Below, in pieces: positions 48,935 through 59,260 of a DNA stretch of 64,000 bases (the first letter of the stretch is position 1; each line of letters opens with the position of its first letter). The translations under genes were made by a program, and so were the position numbers. Where the stretch lies: the NCBI GenBank assembly GCA_037367405.1, contig JAZKJV010005755.1, positions 310,001 through 374,000 on the forward strand. Direction: 5' to 3'. Origin of the DNA: Ottelia alismoides (taxonomy: Eukaryota; Streptophyta; Magnoliopsida; Alismatales; Hydrocharitaceae). A model generated the notes under the pieces. It did not search any database. It saw nothing but the letters and a program-made list of their open reading frames with translations, and was not told the origin of the DNA.

Positions 48935-49921
48935 TTATACAGTACTAATCGTTTGGCGCGTATTAGAGTGAGTAGTCGCGGCATTTTCTTGAAGAAAGGC
49001 ATTTACTCGCGTGCAATCATTTGAAATGAACAATACTTCGAATTGATGTTCGTGTAGATCCTCAACGTTCAATTTTCTACTCTGAACTCCGTTTTCAAAA
49101 AACAATCTAAAACAGTCGTAGCCAAGCGATTGCATAAATCCGATTAACTGCTCCGAAGATCCACCTGTTTGCTTCAAGAAACTATCCGTCAGCTCCAGTA
49201 CAACTATCGGCTTTGCATTTCGCAAAGTTTGCTCAGCTCCTCTGAGTACATGAAACTCATACCCTTCGACATCCACCTTTATGACCTGTGGCATTAAACT
49301 CAACTCAGCACAAATATCGTCAATTCGACGCGTATGAATCAGTTCCGTTCGTCCAATGGAATACTCCGTACGCCCAATCGCAGTCGCACCAGTGTTACCA
49401 TCACTGGAATGATGGATCTGATCCAGTTTGCTCGTGTCGCTACATGCACACGATAGCACTAACACATTCTCAAGTTGGTTTAAGTCGATGTGACGTGTTA
49501 AACGTTGAAGCGCACGTACGGAAGGCTCGAAGGCGACAACACGTCCACCCTCCCCCACTATTCTCGATGCCATTAGCGTGAAATATCCGATGTTACTCCC
49601 GATATCGAAGAAAGTGTCCCCGGTTTGCAATAGTTTTTTTATGGTAAGCCCGACGATTGGATCCCATTTTCCTTCCGTTCGAATGTGTCTTTCGACCACA
49701 TCGACAATGCCAACCTCCATTTTTAAACCATCTACCAAATTGATGGCTCGTGGGTTGAGCTGGCTGTAAAACGCAGGCCAATCCTTAATGCGTTCTGCCC
49801 ATCGTTCTGCAGTCGCAAGGTCCATAGATTTCTGCAATCGCACCTCCGCGATGCGACGCAGCATAAGCTTTATTAGACTACGTATTGGAGACGGAACCAA
49901 TCGCGAAAGGAGCATAATCAT
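48935..49921 (-). CDS. FkbM family methyltransferase
   Basis: A 328-residue SAM-dependent methyltransferase. The SAM-binding motif is FFDIGSNIGYFTLMASRIVG, with GGRVVAFEPSVRALQRL next and VIKVDVEGYEFHVLRGAEQTL as the FkbM signature. An N-terminal amphipathic helix (SPIRSLIKLMLRRIAEVRLQ) may associate with the membrane. In polysaccharide loci this family O-methylates sugars. It is downstream of the GDP-fucose synthase and reads the same way, 60 bp apart, so sugar methylation of the exported glycan is likely. Confidence 0.88.
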   Translation of the reverse strand: MIMLLSRLVPSPIRSLIKLMLRRIAEVRLQKSMDLATAERWAERIKDWPAFYSQLNPRAINLVDGLKMEVGIVDVVERHIRTEGKWDPIVGLTIKKLLQTGDTFFDIGSNIGYFTLMASRIVGEGGRVVAFEPSVRALQRLTRHIDLNQLENVLVLSCACSDTSKLDQIHHSSDGNTGATAIGRTEYSIGRTELIHTRRIDDICAELSLMPQVIKVDVEGYEFHVLRGAEQTLRNAKPIVVLELTDSFLKQTGGSSEQLIGFMQSLGYDCFRLFFENGVQSRKLNVEDLHEHQFEVLFISNDCTRVNAFLQENAATTHSNTRQTISTV

Positions 49922-49980
49922 TTATCCTTCGCCGTAGTGACCAAAAGAGTAAAAATCCGGCTCGTTGAAGGGACACATCT

Positions 49981-50925
49981 TCACTGTTGTCGAATTCCTG
50001 TAGTAAGTTCACGCAAAAAGTCAGAGTATGTTCGTGCAAGACCTTCATCAAGTCTAATGCTGGGATTCCAACCTAACGAATGGAGCAGCGACGTGTCTGT
50101 GACTTTTCGAGGCGTACCGTCCGGGCGGGTCGGATCAGTATTTATGACTCCTTCATATCCAACAACTTTGGCGACCAAGCGAGCCAATTCCAAAATCGTA
50201 ATATCCACTCCTGTTCCAACATTGACCCAATCCGGCGGATTATCAATATGAAGGAGAAAACATAGCGCATCGGCAAGATCATCAACATGTAAGAACTCTC
50301 GACGTGGTGAGCCAGTACCCCAAATCGTAACCGAATCTTGTCCTGCTAATTTAGCTTCATGGAATCTACGAATCAGTGCTGGCAGCACATGGCTGTGTTC
50401 AGGATGATAGTTGTCTCCGGGACCATAAAGATTCGTGGGCATCGCCGAGTGATACTTGACTCCGTATTGGCGACGATAATACTCGCAAAGCTTCAGTCCG
50501 CAGATCTTCGCAAGCGCATAAGCTTCGTTCGTTTTCTCCAGCGGACTCGTCAACAGGGCTGTTTCCTTGATCGGTTGTTCAGCAGCGCGGGGATAGATAC
50601 ACGTACTTCCAAGAAACAAAAATCTCTTGACTCCCGCGTCGTAAGCCGCTTGAATATTCGCTACTTCCATTAAAAGGTTGTCGGCCAGAAACTCGACCGG
50701 ATAGGTGTTGTTAGCGACGATCCCGCCGACCTTTGCGGCACAAAATACGACTGCATCTGGCTTTCGCTCGCGATAGAACTTATGGACCTCACTCGTGTTC
50801 TTCAAATCGAGCCGCATTCGATCCACAGTAAGCACGTAAATGCTTCTCTCTCTGGCTAAGCGTCGACAAACTGCTTTCCCAACCATGCCACCGTGACCGG
50901 CGACGAAAACGCGTTGCTGATTCAT
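49981..50925 (-). CDS. fcl: GDP-L-fucose synthase
   Basis: Two-step epimerase/reductase making GDP-L-fucose from GDP-4-keto-6-deoxymannose. Start at 50925 ([16 protein letters not shown]), which puts the Rossmann GxxGxxG at the N-terminus; the frame also opens 13 residues upstream. Catalytic residues: Ser in [18 protein letters not shown], and the Tyr-Lys pair within the [20 protein letters not shown] segment. [27 protein letters not shown] is diagnostic. 314 aa. The supplier of its substrate (gmd) is not in the window. It feeds the GT11 fucosyltransferase at 63.5 kb. Confidence 0.92.
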   Translation of the reverse strand: MNQQRVFVAGHGGMVGKAVCRRLARERSIYVLTVDRMRLDLKNTSEVHKFYRERKPDAVVFCAAKVGGIVANNTYPVEFLADNLLMEVANIQAAYDAGVKRFLFLGSTCIYPRAAEQPIKETALLTSPLEKTNEAYALAKICGLKLCEYYRRQYGVKYHSAMPTNLYGPGDNYHPEHSHVLPALIRRFHEAKLAGQDSVTIWGTGSPRREFLHVDDLADALCFLLHIDNPPDWVNVGTGVDITILELARLVAKVVGYEGVINTDPTRPDGTPRKVTDTSLLHSLGWNPSIRLDEGLARTYSDFLRELTTGIRQQ

Positions 50926-50969
50926 GAGTTTATTATGGGATTGATTCTGCATAACAAGAAGCAAACGGT

Positions 50970-50990
50970 GTTCGCGTCACTTTCGCGAAC
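50970..50990. promoter_or_regulatory. perfect 7-7-7 inverted repeat upstream of fcl
   Basis: GTTCGCG, seven bases, CGCGAAC, 45 bp before the fcl start and close behind the terminator at 51000. No T-run follows on either strand, so an operator or small RNA structure is more likely than a terminator. Confidence 0.35.
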
Positions 50991-50998
50991 GCTTAACG

Positions 50999-51025
50999 AA
51001 AAAAGCCCCAAGTCAAACTTGGGGC
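50999..51025 (-). terminator. Rho-independent terminator after the BY-kinase gene
   Basis: On the minus strand GCCCCAAG, loop TTTGA, CTTGGGGC followed by TTTTTT. An 8-bp GC-rich stem with a T6 tail. It separates the long exopolysaccharide transcript (ending with the BY-kinase) from fcl and the FkbM gene. Confidence 0.85.
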
Positions 51026-51136
51026 CAAATCTAAATTCGACATAATTCGTCCAGCACCAATGGTGTGGGAAAGGTTAGCGATCCCTCAACGCGAGCATAC
51101 CGACAAGCCTATCTTTTATGCACAACGACCAAGAGG

Positions 51137-53599
51137 TTAGACGTTAGTGACACTCTTCTTGCTTGTCTCCACTTCGGGAAGTCCAGCGGGTTTGTTCACA
51201 TCGCGCCCGTAATATTCGTTGTATCCATAGCGGCGGCCGTACCCGTAACGATAACCATAGGTGTAACCGTCGTTGTACTTATAGCCAAATCGATTTCCAC
51301 CGTATTCGTCCCCCACATCATTGACGATGATTCCGATTGGTGTCGCGCCAATCGACTCAAGCACTTTCAGTGCACGCTGTGCTGCCGGTCGAATATCACG
51401 ACGCAAGCGGAAAGCAAGAATTACGGCATCGGTAAGCGGAGCAATGTTCGTAGGGTCCGTGACTGCCAGCACAGGTGCCGAGTCAATTATGACGTAATCA
51501 AACTTCTCGCGAAGATACTTAAGCAGATCTGCAAATTCACTACTCAACAAGACTTCGGAAGGATTCGAAGGACGATTTCCTACAGGTAATATGGTTAAGT
51601 TAGAAACCGGAGTTTCAATCAACGCATCCTGTAAATCCACATTTCCTTGCAAAACATCCACAATCCCGTGCGTTGGCTTTAAACCAAAAAGTTTCTGCAC
51701 TGTTGGACGTCGTAGATCCCCGTCGAGCAAACATACCTTTCGCCCCGCTTGCGCGAATGCCACCGCCAGATTAGACGATGAAACCGATTTTCCGTCGGAT
51801 GGCTGCGGACTCGTGATCTGCAAGATCTTTCCGGTCTCACCTCGGAAATGATGGAGCACGTGCGTTCGAATTCCCCGGAAGGCTTCCGCATATCGGCTAC
51901 GCGGCAAATGATGCGTAATCACCATCGGAGAGATGTTCGATGCACTAACTCGTGTTGCCTCCCGTTTACTGAGCATGATCGTCGGGATATGGCTAAGAAC
52001 CGGTAATCGCAAACTTTCCGAAATCTCTTCGGGCGAATAGAACGTTCGATTGGTAAGCTCGATCAATAAAGCTAATCCCACGCCAACAACCAATCCAAAG
52101 ATGCCACCCGCACCAAGGTTACGACTCATGTTGGGGCGAATTTCTCCGGCTCGATCACTCATTTCAAGGACTTTGGCAACACGTCTCGGAGTGTCATTGC
52201 TGAACAATTTCATCTCTTCTAATCGAGAAGTGATCCCAAAATACAAGTCTTGCAAACGGGCAATCCGTCGTTTGTATTCCGCATCATCCGCTTCAATCTG
52301 AGATAGCATCGTAGCCAATTTACGGTGCTGTTCGAATACATTCTTGAGCTCGGTTTCCTGCTGAACCAACGTACGCATCTGCTCCTGCAAAAGCGATAAC
52401 TGGATCTCAGCAAGTTCGCGCGGGGACTTTCCGGTGTTGACCGTCTTACTTGCTTCCTTGGCTAATTCCTCTTGACGCTTCCTCACAGCATTTTGCAGTT
52501 CAAGTTCTGACTGCACGACCTTGCTCAACATTTCTCGCGTCATTTCCAGCTGCGTTTTCAATGTTTTCACAGCGGGATGCCCGGCACCGTATTGCTCCGT
52601 GAGCGTTTTTTCTTTGATGACCAAGGGACTCAATTCTTGTTCAAGCTCGACCTTGCGTTTGCTTATCTCCTCTGCCATCATGCGACTGCCGTCTTCATTT
52701 GCCGGATACACATTGATAGTCTGATTGCGCATCACATCGTCGCCGCTAAGTATTGAGCGAACGTTTTCACTTCGAGATACTAGGGCTAAAAGCGTGGCAT
52801 CATCCGTATTCGCCTTTAGAGCTGCTTCCAACGTCCGGACCTCTCCAAGCAGCTTAGTCTTCTCAACTGTCATCTCGACAAGTTGCGAATGAACTCGATT
52901 CATCATCTCGCGATAAGGATTCGTCGAGTCACCATTTTCGCCAAACAATAGCGGTGAGTCCTTCCTAAACTCGCGATACTTTTCTTCAAGCGGTTCCAAC
53001 TGCTGACGAAGAACGTCGCGAGCCTCTTCGACTTTAAGCACGACGCGCTCACCAGCACCAACTTGGCTTTCTTCCAAAAACTCCTTATAACCTTCGACGA
53101 CCGCTGGCAAAACTAGCTCGGCTTCTTGCGGTTCGTCACTACCATAGCTCAGGTCAAGCACAAGACTGCTCGAAGTGCTTCCCGGCATTTGGTTAATTCC
53201 CAATCGTCCTCGGATGCGATTCACTCCAGACTTCCAATCTAAGGATTTGAATCCTGCGATGTGATCAAGTCCACCTTTTTCAACAACCTTTCTCAAAACG
53301 GGAGTACTTAAAATGATCACTCGCTCCACTTCGGCAGGAATGGAAGGAGCATGATTGTTTCCAACAATTACAACTTGCCCAGTTGATCGGCCCACACCCG
53401 GATCCGTGCTATTCGGATCGTCGACAGAAACAAGCATCCGCGCCGAGGTGCTAAACGATGGAGGCTGCCGCCGATGATAAAGATAAGCAACCGCGATACC
53501 TAGCAAGGTAAACAGAATGAGCAGCCACTTTCGCCGCCACAACGCACCCAACATATTGGGCGTCGACTGCTCCGCAATTGGGGGTAAAGCCTGAGACAT
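51137..53599 (-). CDS. polysaccharide co-polymerase / tyrosine autokinase (Wzc-like)
   Basis: An 820-residue single-chain BY-kinase. Cytoplasmic start, first TM (WRRKWLLILFTLLGIAVAYLY), Wzz-type periplasmic region with long coiled coils (residues 190-440), second TM (GAGGIFGLVVGVGLALLIEL), then the kinase: Walker A ITSPQPSDGKSVSSSNLAVA, Walker A' VCLLDGDLRRPTVQKLFG and Walker B DYVIIDSAPVLAVTDP. The C-terminal cluster of about 12 Tyr (GYTYGYRYGYGRRYGYNEYY) is the autophosphorylation tail. It controls chain length and export of the polysaccharide with the Wzy-like protein upstream. AAGGA ribosome binding site. Followed by a strong terminator. Confidence 0.92.
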   Translation of the reverse strand: MSQALPPIAEQSTPNMLGALWRRKWLLILFTLLGIAVAYLYHRRQPPSFSTSARMLVSVDDPNSTDPGVGRSTGQVVIVGNNHAPSIPAEVERVIILSTPVLRKVVEKGGLDHIAGFKSLDWKSGVNRIRGRLGINQMPGSTSSSLVLDLSYGSDEPQEAELVLPAVVEGYKEFLEESQVGAGERVVLKVEEARDVLRQQLEPLEEKYREFRKDSPLLFGENGDSTNPYREMMNRVHSQLVEMTVEKTKLLGEVRTLEAALKANTDDATLLALVSRSENVRSILSGDDVMRNQTINVYPANEDGSRMMAEEISKRKVELEQELSPLVIKEKTLTEQYGAGHPAVKTLKTQLEMTREMLSKVVQSELELQNAVRKRQEELAKEASKTVNTGKSPRELAEIQLSLLQEQMRTLVQQETELKNVFEQHRKLATMLSQIEADDAEYKRRIARLQDLYFGITSRLEEMKLFSNDTPRRVAKVLEMSDRAGEIRPNMSRNLGAGGIFGLVVGVGLALLIELTNRTFYSPEEISESLRLPVLSHIPTIMLSKREATRVSASNISPMVITHHLPRSRYAEAFRGIRTHVLHHFRGETGKILQITSPQPSDGKSVSSSNLAVAFAQAGRKVCLLDGDLRRPTVQKLFGLKPTHGIVDVLQGNVDLQDALIETPVSNLTILPVGNRPSNPSEVLLSSEFADLLKYLREKFDYVIIDSAPVLAVTDPTNIAPLTDAVILAFRLRRDIRPAAQRALKVLESIGATPIGIIVNDVGDEYGGNRFGYKYNDGYTYGYRYGYGRRYGYNEYYGRDVNKPAGLPEVETSKKSVTNV

Positions 53600-53856
53600 T
53601 CTCGTTCCTTAGATAAAGCCCTGTTCGTCTTAAGGGTCAATACAACCCATCCGTGAGCTTCGCTGACGGTCCATTGCCGCCTGGCGAAGCGTTTAGTCTA
53701 TCAACCCTTGCGAAGAAACTGAATTCATTACCAGCGGAACTTGAGAAGTAATTTCATAGGGGCTCTGTCTGTTCCAATTATCCCGACAATAGGGACGCCG
53801 GACGCGGATTGGACGATCTCCATGGCAAAGAAGTGCCAAGAAAATGTTGAGAAATA
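53600..53856. other. 257-bp gap upstream of the BY-kinase gene
   Basis: Contains the AAGGAACGAG ribosome binding site of the BY-kinase. A weak promoter-like pair on the minus strand (TTGACC, 17 bp, TTTATC, ending about 20 bp before the ATG) is possible but poor. No gene. Confidence 0.35.
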
Positions 53857-55275
53857 CTAAAATGAGCGGGTCCCAGCCTGCGTCATCTCGACACGCCCAC
53901 CCCTCGACTCGGCACTATGCCTTTCAAGATATTGCCACATTGGAAGACCAATCGCCATACCCGCCATCATAACGGCAAAAATTGCCATAGCAGGATCTCC
54001 GCTAAAATGTTGATGGGCAATTAGAAACGATGAACCATTAGCCGCAAACATCGCCCATAATCCGGTTTGCGTACCAAAGTGGGCGTTCTGTTTCGTTTTG
54101 TCCAGCTTAAAGGACCGCCTAAAGACATCGCCGAAAGCCACAAGCGCAAAGATGAGAAAAGCAACTCCCAAAACGCCTAGCTCAAGGAATAGTCGGCTTA
54201 GCCCGTCCTCCTGCCAAACCCGCGCACTTATTTCGCCCAGATAGTATCGGCCTTGGGTCCCTGTCCCCAGCCCAGCACCCAGCAAGCCGTTTTGCCGAAT
54301 TGTTTCCCATGTGGCAGCAAAGCTGCCATCGCGAACACGGTCTGTTCCCTCCGTGATAGTACTTAATGCATAATCGGTGTAAGTCTCTGAAATATCCAAG
54401 GTATTCGTTATCACGATGATGCCAACGATTGAAGCCAGCGTTAACACTAGTAGCGGAATACCCACCCGCAGTCTTCTGGTAGGGCTCAATCGCCAATCAA
54501 GTAGCAACCAAGACAAAACAAACACGACTGGAATTCCAATCATTTTTCTTCGGCCGCAGAGTAGCAAGCTCAGGCCACCCCAGATCGCTAACACCCACCA
54601 TGCCCCCCTACGTTGGCCCTTTCCCTGCATCGCCAGAAAGATTGAGAACATCATGACAAAGGCAGCATGCAAGCCCATAATGTCGGGGCTGCGATAGACC
54701 CCATTGATCAACTGAACGGTATAGCCTTCTCGATGCCGTATCCAAACCATATTCTTTAAACTTCCAAGCACTGGCGAGGTGAGACCGCGCCATTCCGCTA
54801 TGCTTCCTATCAAAGCGACCGAATTCAATAGCACGAAGAAGCCCAACAGCCTTCGTAGTTGTCGTTCATCCTGGAGATAAAATAACCCAACAAACATCCC
54901 TAACAGGGGAGCTAAGTACGACAAGGCTCCAACAAGCGCGATAAGATAGCCGTTGGAGTAGAAGATCACGGAGAGCAAAGCTCCGGGAAATAAAGCAGCG
55001 ACCACAAACCAGGACATCCGGCGTAGGCCAGGGTAAACCGCCAATGCAATTCTATACACTCGCTGATTTTGGAGCCAAGCTCCCAAAATCACAGCACCCC
55101 AAAGGGCCGATCCCATCAAGGTGATGCCAATGCTTTCGGCAGAATCAAGCTTGCGAACTGGATCGCGAATCATTTCCACGAATAAGGCGATGTATATCCC
55201 CCTGCGCCAATCCGCGATGGTATATACCGCTGCAACAGCGATTGCGAAATAGAATAGTACCGCTAGCCCTTGCAT
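53857..55275 (-). CDS. O-antigen ligase/polymerase-like membrane protein (Wzy/WaaL family)
   Basis: A 472-residue protein with 10 or more membrane segments and a large periplasmic loop around residues 270-350 (NTLDISETYTDYALSTITEGTDRVRDGS, then QNGLLGAGLGTGTQGRYYLG). The GxGxGT-type loop and layout fit the Wzy_C/O-antigen ligase family. It would polymerise lipid-linked repeat units or ligate the chain at the outer face of the inner membrane. Placed directly before the BY-kinase gene, as in Wzy-dependent systems. A Wzx flippase is not visible in the window. Confidence 0.8.
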   Translation of the reverse strand: MQGLAVLFYFAIAVAAVYTIADWRRGIYIALFVEMIRDPVRKLDSAESIGITLMGSALWGAVILGAWLQNQRVYRIALAVYPGLRRMSWFVVAALFPGALLSVIFYSNGYLIALVGALSYLAPLLGMFVGLFYLQDERQLRRLLGFFVLLNSVALIGSIAEWRGLTSPVLGSLKNMVWIRHREGYTVQLINGVYRSPDIMGLHAAFVMMFSIFLAMQGKGQRRGAWWVLAIWGGLSLLLCGRRKMIGIPVVFVLSWLLLDWRLSPTRRLRVGIPLLVLTLASIVGIIVITNTLDISETYTDYALSTITEGTDRVRDGSFAATWETIRQNGLLGAGLGTGTQGRYYLGEISARVWQEDGLSRLFLELGVLGVAFLIFALVAFGDVFRRSFKLDKTKQNAHFGTQTGLWAMFAANGSSFLIAHQHFSGDPAMAIFAVMMAGMAIGLPMWQYLERHSAESRGGRVEMTQAGTRSF

Positions 55276-55323
55276 AACTTAATTGAATCCATCAAGTATC
55301 TTGAATGAGAAATTGCTAGCGTT

Positions 55324-56184
55324 CTAACTTCTTTGCTCCAACTCAAAGATCTTCGCGCGCACGTTGGCTATGTAGTGAGCACGCTGTTGGCTCGCAATTA
55401 AGCCCCGTCTTCCTTCTAGAAACCCGAGGCGAACCACATAGTGATAAAGAAACCACCATAGAGGCTCCCCCGGCATCCGACATAGCCATTGCTTAATCCA
55501 ACGACGTCGCTCTTGTATGTTTCCGAGCAATCTTGGCCGAATAGTTTCTCCACCCCAGGTGCCGGTGCGGAAATAACGGCTGCGGACCGCGGCCTCCCAC
55601 ACCGAATACCTGTTATGGCGGTCAATATACGCGGTCAGTCCTTTTTTGTCATGATGTGTTAATGGTGTCCTGAACGTGCCCAGCTTCCCTTCTACAATCA
55701 TCCGCTCATGGACCTCCATATCTAAACCGCATTCAATATCATCCAGCTTTTCGAAATTTCCTTTGCCACGACGATAGAGCAACACGGCTCGATGCGAGAA
55801 GCCACCGTGACGGAACTGATGCCCCATGAACCAAAATCCTTTGAGTGCCAAATAGCCATTCACCGTGCCATTCGCTCGCAAGGCCTGTTCGATCTCATCC
55901 CATAAGGAAGCCGGTACTTCTTCATCCGCATCAATAAGCATGACCCACTCAGTTTGCACCAGAACATTCTCAATCGCCCATTGGCGCTTCTTGGGGTAAC
56001 CTCCTTCAAACTTGAATTGAACAACTTCGGCCCCTAATCTTTCAGCAATCTCAATCGTGCCATCAGAACTGTTCGAATCCAAAACGACGATGCGCTCGGC
56101 GCGTGTCAATGACCGAAGACATGTTTCGATATTCGCAGCTTCATTCCTGACCGCTAATAAAACGGTTATTGAAAGTTTAGCCAT
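55324..56184 (-). CDS. glycosyltransferase family 2 (WaaE/KdtX-like)
   Basis: Start at 56184 (MAKLSITVLLAVRNEAANIE) because the fold begins there; the frame opens 8 residues earlier. GT-A motifs are RIVVLDSNSSDGTIEIAERLGAEVVQF and VMLIDADEEVPASLW with the metal-binding DAD. GGFSHRAVLLYRRGKG and TPLTHHDKKGLTAYIDRHNRYSVWEA are typical of the WaaE-like group. An amphipathic C-terminal region anchors it to the membrane. 286 aa. It transfers one sugar to the lipid-linked repeat unit; donor unknown. Confidence 0.88.
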   Translation of the reverse strand: MAKLSITVLLAVRNEAANIETCLRSLTRAERIVVLDSNSSDGTIEIAERLGAEVVQFKFEGGYPKKRQWAIENVLVQTEWVMLIDADEEVPASLWDEIEQALRANGTVNGYLALKGFWFMGHQFRHGGFSHRAVLLYRRGKGNFEKLDDIECGLDMEVHERMIVEGKLGTFRTPLTHHDKKGLTAYIDRHNRYSVWEAAVRSRYFRTGTWGGETIRPRLLGNIQERRRWIKQWLCRMPGEPLWWFLYHYVVRLGFLEGRRGLIASQQRAHYIANVRAKIFELEQRS

Positions 56185-56217
56185 CAAGCCCCTTTGTTCA
56201 TCAAGCAATACTAGGAT

Positions 56218-56757
56218 TCAATCGAAATTGATCGCGTCCGGGTCTCGCATGCCAATCGATTTCGCTGGATTACCAGCAACAACCGTTAACTCAGCAACGT
56301 CTTTAGTCACGACACTCGCCGCGCCGACGATAGCTCCCCTGGCAACCGTGATTCCGGGCATCACAAAGCTGCGAGCGGCAATCCAAGCATGCGCCTGAAT
56401 GGTAATGGCACGTGTAACCAGCGGAAAACCTTTCTCTTGGAACGCGTGCGTTGCCGTGCACAACATGACTTCTTGACTTACCACGGCATATTCCTCCAAG
56501 GTGATTCTGTCAACGCAATAACAGTCGACCGAGTCGGCAAGGCATGCATGATCACCCAACACGAGATTCCACGGTGCCCAAATCCGACAGCTCGGATACA
56601 CGTGCACGTCCCGTCCAACGGTTGCACCAAAAAGCCTCAGCAATGCACTGCGCCAACCGAAACAAGGCCGTGGTGATGTGCGAAACAAAAACACCCAAAC
56701 GAGATGCCAAAGCACTCGCATGATTCGGTTAGAGACGCTGTGGGGACTATCTTTCAT
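56218..56757 (-). CDS. WcaF-like acetyltransferase (left-handed beta helix)
   Basis: A 179-residue hexapeptide-repeat acetyltransferase resembling colanic-acid WcaF. N-terminal LWHLVWVFLFRTSPRPCFGWR is the family start. Hexad repeats run from VGRDVHVYPSCRIWAPWNLVLG to IVGAASVVTKDVAELTVVAGNPAK, the last ending the fold. Catalytic His is in LCTATHAFQEKGFP. It O-acetylates a sugar residue of the exported polysaccharide from acetyl-CoA. Same strand and short spacing to neighbouring glycosyltransferases. Confidence 0.88.
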   Translation of the reverse strand: MKDSPHSVSNRIMRVLWHLVWVFLFRTSPRPCFGWRSALLRLFGATVGRDVHVYPSCRIWAPWNLVLGDHACLADSVDCYCVDRITLEEYAVVSQEVMLCTATHAFQEKGFPLVTRAITIQAHAWIAARSFVMPGITVARGAIVGAASVVTKDVAELTVVAGNPAKSIGMRDPDAINFD

Positions 56758-56805
56758 CGCGGTGAGGTGTGCAAGATTAAACAGCAGCTGGCCGTATAGG
56801 AGGAA

Positions 56806-58029
56806 CTAAACCAGTGTTTCCCATTGCTTAAGTACTTCGTTTCGATCATAGCTTTTCGCAATATCGCGTAGACTGACCACGGGTTTTAGTTGACCAAGCA
56901 CAAAAGACTTCATTCGCGTGGCCAACGTGTCGGTATCACCGGGATCGAACATCCAATCTTCACCCTGCTGTGCGGCAATTTCAGGTATGGCAGCGGCTCG
57001 GCTCGCGATCACAGGCGTTCCCGAAGCAAATGCTTCCAAAACGATTAATCCAAAACACTCTAGCGCTTTGGTCGGCAGGACAAAACAATCGGCAGCCGCA
57101 TAGGTACTCGCAAGTTGTGATTCGGGTATTCGCCCTAAAAACTGAATCCATGGCGCGATACCCAAGCGTTCGCTTAGAACCGTTAGCGCTTCGCGCTGTG
57201 AGCCACTGCCGCCAATTAAGACTTTGAAGTCAGGAACCTCATGACGAATTTTCGCAACCGCATGTAACAACGTATCTATGCCCATTCGCGGTTCAAGCCG
57301 ACGAACCGTAAGAAACGTCCGCTGCTCAGGTTCCCATGGATTACCTAGTTTCGCCCGGAGTTCTCGACGCGACGCCGAGGGACGAAATGAATCGAGATCG
57401 ACCCAACCAGGCGCGACTACCCCAAGCTTCCCAATGATTCCAGGATACTTTGCCTGGAGAGATTTTAGTGTATAAGCTGAATCGGTCTGAACTACTTGCG
57501 CAAGCTTCAAGTTCTTCTTTTCGATCTGTCTTGCGAACTTCACGCGAATGTAGTTCAGCAAACGTTTTCGGTTGCTCGCGTGACTTGCCAACTCATCGTC
57601 AAACGGAGAATGTACAGTATAGTTCTTAAACACTCTTTCTTCGCTACCGCGTTGAATGCTCCAAGTGATTGAATCGGGACTATGTGCACTAATCGAATCA
57701 TACGGATTGATGCGATGCAAACTACGGACAATTAACTGCGTATTGATTCGGAATGACCTAACGCGATTAAATCCTGCTTGCTTTTGTGGGAACGGTAGTC
57801 GAAAAAGGCGAACATTGTTGTGAAGCTCAGCTTCGGCAAGTGGATCGCAGAATATATTCAAATGCTCCGGCGAGCGATGACTCTCTTGAAAACAAACGTA
57901 ATCGACCTGATGCCCAATGCTGGCCAAATACTCTGCAAATTCAGTCGCCAGTCGAAACGAGCCCCCAATTACTTCATGAAACCAGTGATGCGCTGTGACT
58001 AAAACTCGTTTAGGTTTACTCGTTTTCAT
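56806..58029 (-). CDS. glycosyltransferase family 4
   Basis: GT-B retaining glycosyltransferase, 407 aa from MKTSKPKRVLVTAHHWFHEVIGGSFRL at 58029; the frame opens 22 residues earlier. The N-terminal Rossmann domain has the glycine loop EVIGGS. The C-terminal nucleotide-sugar domain is clear: FLTVRRLEPRMGIDTLLHAVA, VLIGGSGSQREAL, FLGRIPESQLASTYAAAD, FVLPTKALECFGLIVLEAFASGTPVI with the E-x7-E motif. The donor cannot be predicted. It follows the frameshifted GT4 gene with little or no gap. Confidence 0.88.
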   Translation of the reverse strand: MKTSKPKRVLVTAHHWFHEVIGGSFRLATEFAEYLASIGHQVDYVCFQESHRSPEHLNIFCDPLAEAELHNNVRLFRLPFPQKQAGFNRVRSFRINTQLIVRSLHRINPYDSISAHSPDSITWSIQRGSEERVFKNYTVHSPFDDELASHASNRKRLLNYIRVKFARQIEKKNLKLAQVVQTDSAYTLKSLQAKYPGIIGKLGVVAPGWVDLDSFRPSASRRELRAKLGNPWEPEQRTFLTVRRLEPRMGIDTLLHAVAKIRHEVPDFKVLIGGSGSQREALTVLSERLGIAPWIQFLGRIPESQLASTYAAADCFVLPTKALECFGLIVLEAFASGTPVIASRAAAIPEIAAQQGEDWMFDPGDTDTLATRMKSFVLGQLKPVVSLRDIAKSYDRNEVLKQWETLV

Positions 58030-58084
58030 GTCCTTAGCTAACTTCTTGCCGATGCCGTCCTCGGAATCTTTGACGAACCATGCT

Positions 58085-59222
58085 TCAACGCCCATTGAAT
58101 GCCATTTCGAATTCCTTCGGCAGCAATGGAGGGCGAGTAGCTATCACACGTTCGCGCGCGGCGTGCCCCATGCTCATCAGTTGCTCCGGCTTGGTTGAGT
58201 AGTGGTCAAGCGTCCGCGTTAGTTCGGGCCATTCACCAAATGCAAACACTTCTCCGGTCAATCCCGACGTAACCAGGTCCGAGGCACACCCTACTAAATC
58301 GCTGACGATTGCCGGACGGCCGACGGCCATCGCTTCATTGACTACCAAACCCCAGGTCTCACCGTGGTCAGATGGAAGTATTAGGCAATCGGAGGCTGCA
58401 TAAGCGCTCGCAATTTCGCTCTGATTCAAAAACCCAGTGAAGACCACGGGTAGGCGGTTCGCTTCCGCAATGGCTTGACACTCTTGGCGCAGCGGACCAT
58501 CTCCCACCATCAAGAGCTTTGCTCGATGTCTTGCAACCTGCGTGCCTTCAAACGCTTGCACTAGTTCAATCGGATGTTTTTTATGCTCAAACTTTCCCGC
58601 AATAGAGATAGCAGATCGAATCCCCTAGATTCCACTTGAGTCTCGTCGCCTCTCGCGCATTAATGGTCCATGGCAAAGCGATCGTTCTCAATGCAATAGG
58701 GCGAAAAAAATAGTTGATCCTCCGTGGCACCATGCATCTTATAAAACATCCGATTCGCTGAACCGATGTAAAGATATCCCGTGTATTGTTTTATCAGCTG
58801 TCTCTGAAGCCAAAGCTTCCATCGGGCACGCGGCCGTAGTAGATTTGCTTCACCACGAACCAATATGGGAATTTCGGTATCGCTTACAGGCCCACAACGC
58901 CTGCAAGCAAGTTTTGACAACCCATCCGTTTACGATGACAACGTCTGCATTCTGATTTCTCAAAAAACCTGCCAATACTTGGAGTATCACACCCGCCAAA
59001 TCGGGTCACCGAAGGCTGCTTCGATGTATTCTGCAGAACGTCATAGGCATATCCCTCTAGCAATGGGATATCCCACTGAAAAGGGACGCCGAACCCGGCA
59101 CCCTGAGATTTGGCATCAGGCAGCATCGCAAATGCCACGGAAAAATCCAACGACGCGGATTCCGCCAGATGACGGAACACCGGCACTTGATATTGAATGG
59201 GGTGGCTCGTCACAAACACCAC
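58085..59222 (-). pseudogene. glycosyltransferase family 4, frameshifted
   Basis: N-terminal piece VFVTSHPIQYQVPVFRHLAE (59222-58900), middle piece PILVRGEANLLRPRARWKLWLQ and YTGYLYIGSANRMFYKMHGA, and the C-terminal nucleotide-sugar domain LLMVGDGPLRQECQAIAEAN, VVFTGFLNQSEIASAYAASD and LPSDHGETWGLVVNEAMAVGRPAI. Together these make a GT4 of about 390 aa related to WsaF/PimB-like enzymes in polysaccharide loci. Shifts near 58930, 58640 and at the start. Donor and acceptor unknown. Confidence 0.8.
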
Positions 59223-59260
59223 CTGGGTTTCCGTTCCAACTTAAGCATCCTCAGAGCTGA

